Positions 9,087 through 19,186 of a stretch of 64,000 nucleotides of DNA are shown piece after piece. How positions within the stretch are numbered: position 1 is the stretch's first letter; each line of letters begins with the position of its first letter. Source of the stretch: Acidobacteriota bacterium (GTDB lineage Bacteria; Actinomycetota; Acidimicrobiia; Acidimicrobiales; RAAP-2). Under the pieces are notes generated by a model, which saw nothing but the letters and a program-made list of their open reading frames with translations, was not told the origin of the DNA and searched no databases. A program made the translations under genes and the position numbers. The stretch lies in assembly GCA_018971185.1 (NCBI GenBank), contig JAGXBH010000005.1, positions 1 through 64,000 of the forward strand. The letters run 5' to 3'.

Positions 9087-11417
9087 ATGGAAGACTCGCG
9101 CCGAGAGTCACCGGCGGGTTGGCCACGTCGACTGTCGCGTCGCGGCCCGGCGATGGTGAAGTGGATTTCGGCGCCCCCGCACGCGTTGCTGCCTCCGCTC
9201 CCCACCCGCGACGCAGGGCCCCGTGCGCGCCGCGGACTCGGTCCGTACGCCCTCGTCGCCCTCGCCGTCGCGTTCAATCTCTGGTCGCTCCGGTTCGAAC
9301 GACTCAGTGTCGCCTACCCCAACGACAGCGGGATGCACCTGCAGATGACAGCCGTGGCGGAGAGCCTGCTGCGACACGGCATCTCGCCCTTCGACCATTG
9401 GTACCCGCTGTTATCACTGGGATCGCCGTTCTTCGTGCAGTACCAAAGCTTCTCCGCGGTCCTCACCGGCGCGCTGTCGATCTTCTTCGGAACGGCCGCC
9501 ACGTACGCGTGGTCGCTCTATCTCCTCTTAGCGCTCTGGCCCCTCTGCGTGTACTGGACCACCCGTCTTCTCGAGTGGGGGGCCTGGGAGTCGGCGGGAG
9601 CGGCGGCGCTCGCACCACTGATCTTCACCGTGACGGGGCGTGGGTTCGGCCACCAGAGCTACGTCTGGATCGGTAGTGGGCTCTGGTCCCAGCTCTGGGC
9701 CATGTGGACCCTACCCCTCGCCTGGGCGTTCAGTTGGCGATTCGTCGCGCAGCGCAAGTCCTTCTTCGCCGCGGTCACGACGCTGTCGCTCACGATCGCC
9801 TTCCACTTCCTCAGCGCCTACCTGGCCGCGTTGACCCTGGCCGCGTGGATCGTCATCCGACCGAGCCAACTGATCGCCCGTACGCGCCGCACCCTCGTCC
9901 TCGGCGTCGCCGCCCTGATGAGCACGGCGTGGGTCACGGTGCCTCTCGTGGTGCACCTGAAATGGCTGGCGGTCAACCAGTTCCAGGTGGGCACGAGCAT
10001 CAACGACTCCTACGGCGCCCGACGGGTCATGCAGTGGCTACTCTCGGGTCAGATCTACGATTGGCACCGCCTCCCCGTGATGAGCCTGCTGGTGGCGGTC
10101 GGGCTCGTCACCTGCGTACGACGGTGGCCCCGCGACGAGCGGGCCCGTGCCCTCGCCGCGGCGTGGCTCCTCAGTCTGCTCCTCTTCTTCGGGCGCACGA
10201 CGTGGGGGCCGCTGCTCGACCTCCTTCCCGGGAATCAGAGCCTCCTGTTCCAGCGCTACATCATGGGGTTACACCTCGCGGGCCTCGTCTTGGGTGGCGT
10301 CGGGTTGGTCGCGGTCGTGACCGGGGCTCGCGACGTGATCGGTCGTCACGCGCCCCAACTGCTCGCTCGCGCCCGCGATGGCGCCCTCGGACGTCGCCAG
10401 TGGCTGCGTGTCGTGCTCGCCGTGGCGGCACTGAGCGGCGTCCTCGCCCCCGCGTGGACCCAGATCGCCACCTACGACCACTACTCGGCGTCGTGGATCA
10501 CCTTCCAACGCGGCGTCGCCGCCACCCAGGGCGCGGACGTGTCGGCCCTCGTGGCCGACGCCGAGCACCGAGGCGGCGGGCGCATCTACGCGGGGATGCC
10601 GAGCAACTGGGGACACCAGTTCTACGTCGGTGCCGTCCCGGTGTACATCTACCTCGAGCAGCTCAACGTGGACGCCGTGGGATTCACGTTGCGAACGAGT
10701 GGTCTCATGACCGATCCCGAGGCGTACTTCGACGAACGTCGACTCGGCGACTACTCGGCCTTGGGGATCCACTACCTCCTCTTGCCCGTGGGCCACCCGC
10801 CACCCGTGCGCGCGACACTGTTGAAGACGGCCGGACCGTACCAACTCTGGCAGGTCGGGAGCGCGAGCACTTCAGCCCTTATCCAAGTGGTCGACACCTA
10901 CGGGGAGATCCCCGCAGACAACGCGACCCTCGGAACGCGCACGGCGCCCTTCTTGAATTCGGACCTACCGGGTCGCGCACTCTACGCCACCATCGCCTAC
11001 GCCGGCGCCCCCGCGGCCACGCCGACACTCTCGAGGCTCGCGGACCGCCACGGCCTCGCGGGCCGGGTCATCGACCAGGGCGCGAGTCTCCTCATCGGAC
11101 AACGCGCGCGGGCCGTCATCGTCGCCGCTCGCCCCGCGGTGGTGCTGCTCAAGGTCGCCTACGATCCCGGCTGGCGCGCGAGCGTGGACGGGCGGCCCGT
11201 ACCCACCATCATGGTCGCACCCGCCCTGGTCGGGGTCGAGGTGACCCCGGGCCGTCACGTCATCGCCTTCTCGTATCACGGATACGGCCAGTATCCACTC
11301 CTCGACGCACTAGGCGTCGCGACCCTCGCCGGCGTCGGATTCGTTTCTTGGTGGTGGCGCCGACGCGATGCTGCGCATCAGCGCGCGACGGCGGGACCCA
11401 GAGTCGCGGACCAGTGA
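9087..11417 (+). CDS. Large multi-TM membrane protein with YfhO-like C-terminal region
   Basis: 776 aa, N-terminal half strongly hydrophobic; C-terminal VVLLKVAYDPGWRASVDGRPVPTIMVAPALVGVEVTPGRHVIAFSY is YfhO-like. Confidence 0.7.
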   Translation: MEDSRRESPAGWPRRLSRRGPAMVKWISAPPHALLPPLPTRDAGPRARRGLGPYALVALAVAFNLWSLRFERLSVAYPNDSGMHLQMTAVAESLLRHGISPFDHWYPLLSLGSPFFVQYQSFSAVLTGALSIFFGTAATYAWSLYLLLALWPLCVYWTTRLLEWGAWESAGAAALAPLIFTVTGRGFGHQSYVWIGSGLWSQLWAMWTLPLAWAFSWRFVAQRKSFFAAVTTLSLTIAFHFLSAYLAALTLAAWIVIRPSQLIARTRRTLVLGVAALMSTAWVTVPLVVHLKWLAVNQFQVGTSINDSYGARRVMQWLLSGQIYDWHRLPVMSLLVAVGLVTCVRRWPRDERARALAAAWLLSLLLFFGRTTWGPLLDLLPGNQSLLFQRYIMGLHLAGLVLGGVGLVAVVTGARDVIGRHAPQLLARARDGALGRRQWLRVVLAVAALSGVLAPAWTQIATYDHYSASWITFQRGVAATQGADVSALVADAEHRGGGRIYAGMPSNWGHQFYVGAVPVYIYLEQLNVDAVGFTLRTSGLMTDPEAYFDERRLGDYSALGIHYLLLPVGHPPPVRATLLKTAGPYQLWQVGSASTSALIQVVDTYGEIPADNATLGTRTAPFLNSDLPGRALYATIAYAGAPAATPTLSRLADRHGLAGRVIDQGASLLIGQRARAVIVAARPAVVLLKVAYDPGWRASVDGRPVPTIMVAPALVGVEVTPGRHVIAFSYHGYGQYPLLDALGVATLAGVGFVSWWWRRRDAAHQRATAGPRVADQ

Positions 11418-12640
11418 GCGCGCGCGAGGACGAGTTGCACGTCGCTGATGTGACGCTCGAGGAACGCTGCTTCGCAGTAACAGAGGTACATGTGCCACAT
11501 CCGGGAAAATTCCTCGCCGAGGTTGAGGGCCTTCACCTGCTCGGCGTGCGCGGCCAGATTCGACCGCCATCGTTGGAGGGTCTCGGCGTAGTGACGGCCG
11601 ATGTCCTCCATGTCCACCACGCGCAGGTCGCTCGCCGACGTGCTCGAGCGAACGATCGCCTCGAGAGACGGCAGGAATCCCCCGGGGAAGATCATGTGCT
11701 TGATGAAGTCCTCGCGGTCCTTCGCTCGTTCGTAACTGAGGTCGTCGATGGTGATGGCCTGCAGCGCCATGACGCCCTCGGGTGTGAGCAGCCGCGCGCA
11801 GGTGGCGAAGTACGTGTCGAGTTGTCGCCAGCCGATCGCCTCGATCATCTCGATCGACACCAATTTGTCGTAGGTGCCCGTGAGGTCGCGGTAGTCCATG
11901 TTGCGAACGTCGATGAGACTTCCCAGCCCGGCGGCGGCGACTCGCGCGCTCACGTACTCGTACTGCGCGTCCGAGATGGTCACGGTGGTCACTCGGCACC
12001 CGTAGCGTGAAGCGGCGTGCAGGGCGAAGCCGCCCCAGCCGCTACCGATCTCGACGACCTTATCGCGCGAGGAGAGACCGATCTTGCGACACAACCTCTC
12101 CAACTTCGCGACCGACGCGTCGTACAGTGACGTCTCCGCGCTCTCGAAGTACGCGCAGGAGTACATCATGGTCTCGTCGAGCATCAGCGCGTAGAAGTCG
12201 TTACCGAGGTCGTAGTGAGCGCGAATGTTGGCGCGGTCGCGTTCCTGGTCGGCACCACCGGCGCGGCGACGCAGGCGATTGAGTGGCGCGGCGCGGCGCG
12301 CGAGGACGTCGAGGCGGCGCATCAAGGGTTCGAGGTTTCGAATGGCGTAGCGCACGAGGGTGGTTACGTCATCGCAGTCCCACCACCCGTCGGTGTAGCT
12401 CGCGCCGAACCCCTTCGCGCCACCGCGAAGTAGCGCGTCGTAGGTCCTCTCGTCGTGGATCCGGACCTCCACCTCGGGAGCCCCACGACCGTATCGACGC
12501 GACCCTTGCGCGTCGTGCACGACCAACGTGCCGTGGCGGGCCCGCGCGAGCAACGCGCGCACGACGGGCCGTGACCATCGTCGCGCGCGTCGCGCACGAC
12601 GCTCACCCACCGCACCCGTGGTGACGATCGAGTCAACCAC
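11378..12640 (-). CDS. Cyclopropane-fatty-acyl-phospholipid synthase family SAM methyltransferase
   Basis: RANIRAHYDLGNDFYALMLDETMMYSCAYFESAETSLYDASVAKLERLCRKIGLSSRDKVVEIGSGWGGFALHAA. Confidence 0.93.
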   Translation of the reverse strand: MVDSIVTTGAVGERRARRARRWSRPVVRALLARARHGTLVVHDAQGSRRYGRGAPEVEVRIHDERTYDALLRGGAKGFGASYTDGWWDCDDVTTLVRYAIRNLEPLMRRLDVLARRAAPLNRLRRRAGGADQERDRANIRAHYDLGNDFYALMLDETMMYSCAYFESAETSLYDASVAKLERLCRKIGLSSRDKVVEIGSGWGGFALHAASRYGCRVTTVTISDAQYEYVSARVAAAGLGSLIDVRNMDYRDLTGTYDKLVSIEMIEAIGWRQLDTYFATCARLLTPEGVMALQAITIDDLSYERAKDREDFIKHMIFPGGFLPSLEAIVRSSTSASDLRVVDMEDIGRHYAETLQRWRSNLAAHAEQVKALNLGEEFSRMWHMYLCYCEAAFLERHISDVQLVLARAHWSATLGPAVAR

Positions 12641-13424
12641 GCGGATGCGCGCCGTCTCGCGCGGGGACAGCGGAGTCCTCGCGGTGTCGAGGGTGAGAAT
12701 GGAACGGCGCCCCTTTGCGCCACAGGGCCGCGGCCTGGCGGTAGATGCCCGCGCTCACCGCGAAGGTTGTCCACGGTCGCCGCCACAGGAACCCGCCCAG
12801 CGCGGCGGAGGTGATCTCGTGGCGTCGCAGCGACAGTGAGGCGTCGAAGACCCTCTCCTCGCCGCGGCGGTTGCCCAGATGGAACGAGAGGTGCTCGCCG
12901 GGCGCAGACCAGTTCACCACGTACTCGTGGTCCATCGCGAGGAAGGGGGAGACGTGCATCTCCTTGGCGAATCGTTGAGCACCGGACGAGCCGTCGATCA
13001 CGTACAGGTGGCGCTCGTGCCAGGGCGTACTGCGCACCTCGAGCAGTAGCTGGTCGACCCGATCGCCCGATTCGTCGAAGCAGTAGTAGACGCAGAGGGG
13101 GTTGAAGAGCCACCCCCACGTGCGGACGTGACCCAGCAGCGCGATGGGTCCCGTGGGTCGCCGCCCCGAGCGCTCTTCGACGGCGTCGCGCACGGCATGC
13201 TCGAGCGAGACGCGCGGGTCGCCGAGGTAATCGCGGCGTCGCCACCACGCGACGTTGGGCCGTGACCGCGACCAGCCGGGATGTCGCGCGACCACGTCAT
13301 CCAACTCGTCGAGGAACAGCAGCGGCATCACCGTGCGGTAGCGGAAGTCGTGCGCCACGTGGCCGGTCGCCTCGGTGGCGTAGCGCCGATGGGTCAGCGT
13401 CCCTTGGTACAGCGCACTCCTCAC
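12633..13424 (-). CDS. DUF1365 domain-containing protein
   Basis: VRSALYQGTLTHRRYATEATGHVAHDFRYRTVMPLLFLDELDDV...; GTG start overlaps upstream stop (GTGA). Confidence 0.88.
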   Translation of the reverse strand: MRSALYQGTLTHRRYATEATGHVAHDFRYRTVMPLLFLDELDDVVARHPGWSRSRPNVAWWRRRDYLGDPRVSLEHAVRDAVEERSGRRPTGPIALLGHVRTWGWLFNPLCVYYCFDESGDRVDQLLLEVRSTPWHERHLYVIDGSSGAQRFAKEMHVSPFLAMDHEYVVNWSAPGEHLSFHLGNRRGEERVFDASLSLRRHEITSAALGGFLWRRPWTTFAVSAGIYRQAAALWRKGAPFHSHPRHREDSAVPARDGAHPRG

Positions 13425-14677
13425 GACACCTCCTCGGGAACGCTCGACTCGAGGGAACGACACACCGCCACCGCGCTACGCGCGCCGTCCTCGTGGAAAC
13501 CGTATCCCCAGTAGGCCCCCACGTAGGAGATGCGGTCGCGTCCGCTGATCTCGCCGTGACGACGTTGCGCCGTTAGGGCGGCCGAATCGAACACCGGGTG
13601 TCGATAGGTCATCTGCGCGAGTACCTGGGCGCCATCCATCGCACCGGTCTGGTTGAGTGTCAGGTACACCGGACGCGGAGTGTCAAGTCCTTCAAGACGG
13701 GTCAGGTCGTAGGTGAGGGTCGCGGCGCGCGCGCCGCGTTGGCTGCGCCAATTCCAGCTGGCGTGCGCCCGCGGGCGCCGTGGCATCAGCCGGCCGTCGG
13801 TGTGCAGCGTCGCCTCATTGGTGCAGAAGCGGATCGCCGAGAGAACCTCTCTCTCAGCGGCGAAGGGTGATTCGATGAGCGCGAGCGCCTGGTCCGCGTG
13901 GGTCGCCATGATGACGTGGTCGAAGAGTTCACGGCCGTCGTCGGTGGTGACGGCGACGCCACCGTCTAGGCGCGACACCGCCCTCACGGGGGTCGAGAGT
14001 CGTAATCCCGCCCCCAGCGACGTGGCGATGGCGTCGACGTAATGGCGCGACCCTCCCTTGACGGTGCGCCACTGAGGTCGATCACGGAGGTCCAGCAGAC
14101 CGTGGTTGTCGAAGAATCGTATGAACGCCGCGGCGGGGAATTTGAGGAACTCCGCAGGGTCCGCCGACCAGATGGCGGCACCCATGGGCACGAGGTACCA
14201 CTCGGCGAAGGCCGCCCCGTACCCGCCGGCGTCCAGGAACTCCTCGAGCGTGTAGCCCACGTTCTCGGGCTCCTCGAGCAGGCGGCGCGCGCGCCGATTG
14301 AAACGCCAGATGTCCCTGAGCATGCCGAGGAAGCGGGGCCGCGCGAGGTTGCGCCACTGCGAGAAGACTGTGCCCATCGAGGAGCCACACCATTCGACGT
14401 CCGCCACGTCGTCGGCCACCGCGAAACTCATGTCGCTCGGTCGCGTCGCCACGCCGAGCTCGGCGAAGAGTCCCGTCAAGATGGGGTAGTTCCGCTCGTT
14501 GTAGACGATGAAACCGGTGTCGATCGCGTGTGCGACACCGTCGATCGCCACGTCCACCGTGTGGGCGTGGCCGCCCGCACGAGCCTCACTCTCGTAGAGC
14601 GTGACGTCGTGGCGCTGATTGAGGAGGTGGGCACACACGAGGCCCGAGACCCCGCTGCCCACGATGGCGATACGCAC
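13421..14677 (-). CDS. FAD/NAD(P)-binding oxidoreductase (amine oxidase-like)
   Basis: N-terminal MRIAIVGSGVSGLVCAHLLNQRHDVTLYESEARAGGHAHTV dinucleotide-binding motif. Confidence 0.92.
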   Translation of the reverse strand: MRIAIVGSGVSGLVCAHLLNQRHDVTLYESEARAGGHAHTVDVAIDGVAHAIDTGFIVYNERNYPILTGLFAELGVATRPSDMSFAVADDVADVEWCGSSMGTVFSQWRNLARPRFLGMLRDIWRFNRRARRLLEEPENVGYTLEEFLDAGGYGAAFAEWYLVPMGAAIWSADPAEFLKFPAAAFIRFFDNHGLLDLRDRPQWRTVKGGSRHYVDAIATSLGAGLRLSTPVRAVSRLDGGVAVTTDDGRELFDHVIMATHADQALALIESPFAAEREVLSAIRFCTNEATLHTDGRLMPRRPRAHASWNWRSQRGARAATLTYDLTRLEGLDTPRPVYLTLNQTGAMDGAQVLAQMTYRHPVFDSAALTAQRRHGEISGRDRISYVGAYWGYGFHEDGARSAVAVCRSLESSVPEEVS

Positions 14678-14773
14678 TGCTTCACTCCCTCGTCACTTCC
14701 TCGGATATGGCGGCCCCGCCGGGTCGCCGCGGCGACTTTAGCGGTACTCTGGGCCTAGTTCGACAGGAGAACC

Positions 14774-15205
14774 ATGGCCCGATACCGCACCACCGTGGCT
14801 TCAACGTGGGCGCCCGAGCGGGCGTTTCGCTACATGGCCGACTTCTCCAACAGCGCTCACTGGGACCCGGGGGTCACCGGCGCGCACAAGATCAACACCA
14901 ACGAGGTGGGCCTCGGGACCAAGTTCGAGCTCCTCGCGACCTTCAACGGCAGAGCGATGCCCCTCACCTACGAGGTCACGGTGTTCGACCCCCCGCACCG
15001 GGTGACGTTGCGCGCCCAGACGCCCCTGATCATCTCCGTCGACGAGGTGACCTTCACCCCGACCGACTCGGGGACCGACGTCACCTACGACGCCTCGCTG
15101 CGCACGCGCGGATGGCTGCGTCTCGTCGCGCCGGTCGTCGCGCTGATGTTCAAGGGCATCGGCGACCGGGCTCGCGCGGGTCTGGCGAGGGAGCTCAACC
15201 GATGA
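14774..15205 (+). CDS. SRPBCC family protein
   Basis: MARYRTTVASTWAPERAFRYMADFSNSAHWDPGVTGAHKI, typical SRPBCC N-terminus. Confidence 0.82.
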   Translation: MARYRTTVASTWAPERAFRYMADFSNSAHWDPGVTGAHKINTNEVGLGTKFELLATFNGRAMPLTYEVTVFDPPHRVTLRAQTPLIISVDEVTFTPTDSGTDVTYDASLRTRGWLRLVAPVVALMFKGIGDRARAGLARELNR

Positions 15206-16170
15206 CGAACCCACTGGCGTGGGTCGTCGACGCGTCGCTCGAGGCCACGGTCGTGGCGAGTTTCTCACGTGTGGGCTACGCAACACGATCACGCGTCGAG
15301 GGTTGGATCGACCCGCCCTCGCTCGCCGGGCGTCGCGTGGTCATCACTGGCGCGACCTCCGGTATCGGCTTGGCGGCGGCGACGCGACTGGCCTCGCTCG
15401 GTGCGGCACTGACCTTCGTCGCCCGTGACGACGCCAAGGCGCGGACCACTCTCGCGACCCTCGTCGAACGCAGCCGCAACCATCGAATCGACTATCTCAT
15501 CGGCGACATGGGCGACCTCGCCGACGTGCGTCGCGTCGCCGCGAGCGTCCGCGAGGCTGGTGCGGTGGACGTGCTGATCCACAACGCCGGTGCGATCACC
15601 GCGTCACGCACGCTGAGTCCCCAGGGATTCGAGACGACCATCGCGGTGCAGTTGCTCGGCCCCTTCCTCCTCACCCACATGCTGATCCCCGCGCTGAGCC
15701 TCACCTCGCCCGGTCGGGTCCTGACCGTCTCCTCCGGGGGGATGTACACGCAACGATTCGACCTGGCGTCACTGGAGATGAGCGCCGCGGACTACGACGG
15801 CGTGACGGCCTACGCCCGGGTGAAGCGCGCGCAGCTCGTCGTGAACCACGAGTGGGCCCGCCGCCTCGCGGCGGCCGACGTCGTCTTTCAGACAATGCAC
15901 CCCGGCTGGACCGACACGCCGGGACTCGCGGCGTCGCTACCTCGATTCCACGCCCTGGTGCGACCACTGCTGCGCACCCCGACCCAGGGGGCCGACACCC
16001 TCGTCTGGCTCGCCGGCGCGCGCGAGGCCGTCATGTCGTCGGGCGACCTCTGGTTGGACCGACACCAACGTCGAGAACACCGCGTTCCCTGGACTCGCCC
16101 CCGGGACTCGCGGCGCGACCAGATGGAACTCTGGGACTGGTGCGTCCAACGCACCCGCGACTTCGCCTAG
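15202..16170 (+). CDS. SDR family oxidoreductase
   Basis: GRRVVITGATSGIGLAAATRLASLGA Rossmann motif; YARVKRAQ active-site region; ATG overlaps preceding stop (ATGA). Confidence 0.9.
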   Translation: MTNPLAWVVDASLEATVVASFSRVGYATRSRVEGWIDPPSLAGRRVVITGATSGIGLAAATRLASLGAALTFVARDDAKARTTLATLVERSRNHRIDYLIGDMGDLADVRRVAASVREAGAVDVLIHNAGAITASRTLSPQGFETTIAVQLLGPFLLTHMLIPALSLTSPGRVLTVSSGGMYTQRFDLASLEMSAADYDGVTAYARVKRAQLVVNHEWARRLAAADVVFQTMHPGWTDTPGLAASLPRFHALVRPLLRTPTQGADTLVWLAGAREAVMSSGDLWLDRHQRREHRVPWTRPRDSRRDQMELWDWCVQRTRDFA

Positions 16171-16191
16171 GCGGCTTCGCCTCGTCGACGC

Positions 16192-17046
16192 TCAGACGAG
16201 TGGTCGTCGACGGGCGATGCGACGACGGGTGTCGAAGCGCACGAGGTTCCAAGGGAACGCGCCGATCGGACCGGGCGCGACCCGATTCACCCATTTCGCC
16301 GCCGCGCACACCCGTCCAAAGCGACGTTCGTCACGAGGACTCCACGACCAGCCCAGGACCTCGCGGAACGACGGGGCCAGGTAGCCGATGGTCAACAGTC
16401 GATGGAGCGGACGAAGGGTCCAGGCCAGCGGACGCGGCAGAAAGACGAGGTCGAGGAAGTCGCCTAGGTACGCGCGCGTCACCTCGTCGACGGCGACCTG
16501 CTCCATCGCGTCGGACCAATAGTGGTCGAACGCGGCCCGGTCGCGCGGCCACTGACCCGCGGGCACCTGCAGGGTCGTCGCGAAGCGCGAGCACTGTGCG
16601 AGCAGGGTGTCGTCGACCTCCTCGTTAGCCCGACCATAGAGCGTCTCGTAGCCCTGGAGGGAACCGACGAACATGCACGTGGCCACCCACAACTGCAACT
16701 CGGCGTCGTAGGCGTCGTAGGCCACCTCGTCGTCGGGTCGTGAGCGCACGTGGCGGTGTTGCGCGTCGACGCCGCGTCGCATCTCGCGCCGCTCGTCCTC
16801 GCTGCCGTAGAGAGCCACCCATATGTATGCCAACGTCGTACGCAGGCGCTTCAACGGTCGTCTCATCAGCGAGCCGCTGGCCACCCGGCTTTCGGCCACC
16901 CCGCGACCGACCCCCGGGCGCGACAATTGCATCACGACGTTGGCCGCGGCCGGCATCAACATCAGACCACGTTCGAGACGGCGGCGTAACGGGTCAGAAT
17001 CGTCGCGTCCCTGGCGCGAGAGCGATGAATCCGAGGTCGACGTCAC
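16192..17046 (-). CDS. Oxygenase MpaB / DUF2236 family protein
   Basis: ELQLWVATCMFVGSLQGYETLYGRANEEVDDTLLAQCSRFATTLQVPAGQWPRDRAAFDHYWSDAME. Confidence 0.8.
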   Translation of the reverse strand: MTSTSDSSLSRQGRDDSDPLRRRLERGLMLMPAAANVVMQLSRPGVGRGVAESRVASGSLMRRPLKRLRTTLAYIWVALYGSEDERREMRRGVDAQHRHVRSRPDDEVAYDAYDAELQLWVATCMFVGSLQGYETLYGRANEEVDDTLLAQCSRFATTLQVPAGQWPRDRAAFDHYWSDAMEQVAVDEVTRAYLGDFLDLVFLPRPLAWTLRPLHRLLTIGYLAPSFREVLGWSWSPRDERRFGRVCAAAKWVNRVAPGPIGAFPWNLVRFDTRRRIARRRPLV

Positions 17047-17311
17047 CCACTCATCGTAGGTAGGGTTCGTCGACGAGCACCAGTCGTGGGAGGGACCAGT
17101 CGAGGGGCGTCGCTCATCGCCTCCCGCGGTCCGGCGGCGTCACTGCCGGGCGCGTCACGCACCGTGGCCCCCGCGCCGCAGCACTTCTGACCACCTCATG
17201 ACGCCACGACCGCGGCCGCCGCCGCCGGTGGCGAACCGGGTCGTCATCAGGACTTGAGACGCCTGGTGCACTTCTCTACGATGGACGTTAGAGTCGATTC
17301 CGAGGCCCAGC

Positions 17312-18634
17312 ATGTCCATTTCGTCAGTCATCAGTCGTCTCTTCGACGACCAGCTCCCGTTTCGAGTCGAGGCCTTCGACGGCAGCGTCGTGGAACCGAC
17401 GACGATCTCACCGGCCAACGAGATCACCCTCAAGGTGCTCTCGCCGCACGCGCTGATCCGCGTCCTTCGCCGACCGGGCGAACTCGGCCTCGCCCGGGCG
17501 TTCGTCGCCGGCGACCTCGAGCTCGAGGGCGACCTCGACGCCCTCTTCGCGCTCACGGTCCCGCCCCTCTCTCACCTCTTCGCACCCTCCACCATCGGAC
17601 CCCTGCTACGGCTGATCGGCTCTGACGCCCTTCGCCCCCTCGCGCCGCCCGCCATCGAGGCGCGACAGCGGGGGGCACTGCACTCGCGCAACCGTGACCG
17701 GGCGGCCATCTCGCATCACTACGACGTCTCGAACCGGTTCTACGAGATGGTGCTGGGACCCTCCATGACCTACTCGTGTGCCGTGTTCGCCGGTGAGGAC
17801 GACAGCCTGGAGGTGGCGCAGCGACGCAAGGTCGACCTGATCTGTCGCAAGCTCGACCTGCAACCGGGACAACGACTCCTCGACGTGGGCTGCGGCTGGG
17901 GCGCCATGGCCATCCACGCGGCGCAGCACTACGGCGTGTCCGTGGTCGGCATCACCCTCTCGGTGCAGCAGCAGACCTACGCCACCGCGCGCGCCAGGGA
18001 GTTGGGCGTGGGGGACCGATGCGAGTTCCGGCTGCAGGACTATCGCGACGTGCGCGACGGCCCCTACGACGCCATCTCCTCCATCGGCATGAGCGAACAC
18101 GTCGGTCGGCGAGCCCTGGCGCCCTACGCGAGCCAGATGTTCGCACTCCTGCGGCCCGGAGGGCGCTTCCTCAACCACGCCATCGGGCGGCCCGTCTCGA
18201 TGAAGGACGATCCCCAGCCCACCCGCCGCGGCGAGGCCTGGCGCCAGACCCAGATCGCGTGGGGGCTCCGGGGACCCTCTCGCGTGCGCAGCGACTTCAT
18301 CGAACGCTACGTGTTCCCCGACGGCGAGCTGCACGACCTCGGGACCATGGTGGCCCTCTTCGAGGCCCACGGGCTCGAGGTACGCCACGTCGAAGGACTT
18401 CGTGAGCACTACGCGCGCACCCTGCGGTTCTGGGTCGACAATCTGGTCAAGCGATTCGACGAGGCCGCCGACGAGGTGGGAGTCGAACGCGCGCGCGTCT
18501 GGCGCCTCTACATGGCCGGCTCCGCGGTCAACTTCGAGCGTCACCATCTCGAGATTCACCAAGTACTCACGGTCAAGCCCGTCGGGGGTCGCACCGGACT
18601 GCCCTGGCGCCTGGACTTCGAACCCGACTTCTAG
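17312..18634 (+). CDS. Cyclopropane-fatty-acyl-phospholipid synthase family SAM methyltransferase (second copy)
   Basis: RAAISHHYDVSNRFYEMVLGPSMTYSCAVFAGEDDSLEVAQRRKVDLICRKLDLQPGQRLLDVGCGWGAMAIHAA. Confidence 0.94.
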   Translation: MSISSVISRLFDDQLPFRVEAFDGSVVEPTTISPANEITLKVLSPHALIRVLRRPGELGLARAFVAGDLELEGDLDALFALTVPPLSHLFAPSTIGPLLRLIGSDALRPLAPPAIEARQRGALHSRNRDRAAISHHYDVSNRFYEMVLGPSMTYSCAVFAGEDDSLEVAQRRKVDLICRKLDLQPGQRLLDVGCGWGAMAIHAAQHYGVSVVGITLSVQQQTYATARARELGVGDRCEFRLQDYRDVRDGPYDAISSIGMSEHVGRRALAPYASQMFALLRPGGRFLNHAIGRPVSMKDDPQPTRRGEAWRQTQIAWGLRGPSRVRSDFIERYVFPDGELHDLGTMVALFEAHGLEVRHVEGLREHYARTLRFWVDNLVKRFDEAADEVGVERARVWRLYMAGSAVNFERHHLEIHQVLTVKPVGGRTGLPWRLDFEPDF

Positions 18635-18640
18635 GAGGTC

Positions 18641-19186
18641 GTGCGTCTCGAGGTTTATGTGTCACGATGGGCTGTGACCAAGACCCATTCGTGGCGGACC
18701 AACTGGGAGCGACACCCTGGCGTGCGCAAGGCCGACGAGTTGAGTCTCGGCGAGCGAGCCGCGGACCGGATGCGCAACGCGATGGGCTCGTGGCCCTTCG
18801 TGTTCGGCTTCTTCGCGGTCATGGTGTCGTGGGCCCTCGTGAACACCTGGCTGCTCCAGCACGTACTGCACCACCGGGCCTTCGACCCCTATCCGTACAT
18901 CCTGCTCAATCTGTTCCTATCGATGATGGCCGGGGTCCAGGCGGCGGCCCTCCTGATCGCGGCCAAGCGCTCCGACGCCATCGCGTCCGAGGTGGCGGTG
19001 CACACCGCGACGAACACCGACGACATCAAGGTCCTGCTGGCGGAGAACACGACCCTGACCAACGAGGTCAAGCGCAACACCGATCTCCTGGACGAGTTGC
19101 ACCGGCACGTCACCGAGATCGGCAATCACCTCGGGGCCTTCGCCGGACGATTCGAGCCGGGTGACGAACCGATCGCCAACAGATGA
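18641..19186 (+). CDS. DUF1003 family membrane protein
   Basis: GSWPFVFGFFAVMVSWALVNTW...DPYPYILLNLFLSMMAGVQAAALLIAAKR; C-terminal coiled coil. Confidence 0.88.
   Translation: MRLEVYVSRWAVTKTHSWRTNWERHPGVRKADELSLGERAADRMRNAMGSWPFVFGFFAVMVSWALVNTWLLQHVLHHRAFDPYPYILLNLFLSMMAGVQAAALLIAAKRSDAIASEVAVHTATNTDDIKVLLAENTTLTNEVKRNTDLLDELHRHVTEIGNHLGAFAGRFEPGDEPIANR

Noticed and set aside
8077-9126. 349-aa minus-strand ORF antisense to the HSL esterase
   Set aside because: Arg/Ser/Pro-rich shadow ORF; the + strand gene has both catalytic motifs
9704-12010. 768-aa plus-strand ORF overlapping the YfhO-like and CFA synthase genes
   Set aside because: Arg/Pro-rich low-complexity translation in an alternate frame, typical of GC-rich spurious ORFs; the two overlapped genes have clear family signatures
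17606-18562. 318-aa minus-strand ORF antisense to the second CFA synthase
   Set aside because: Antisense of a well-supported gene, no recognisable motif, no RBS
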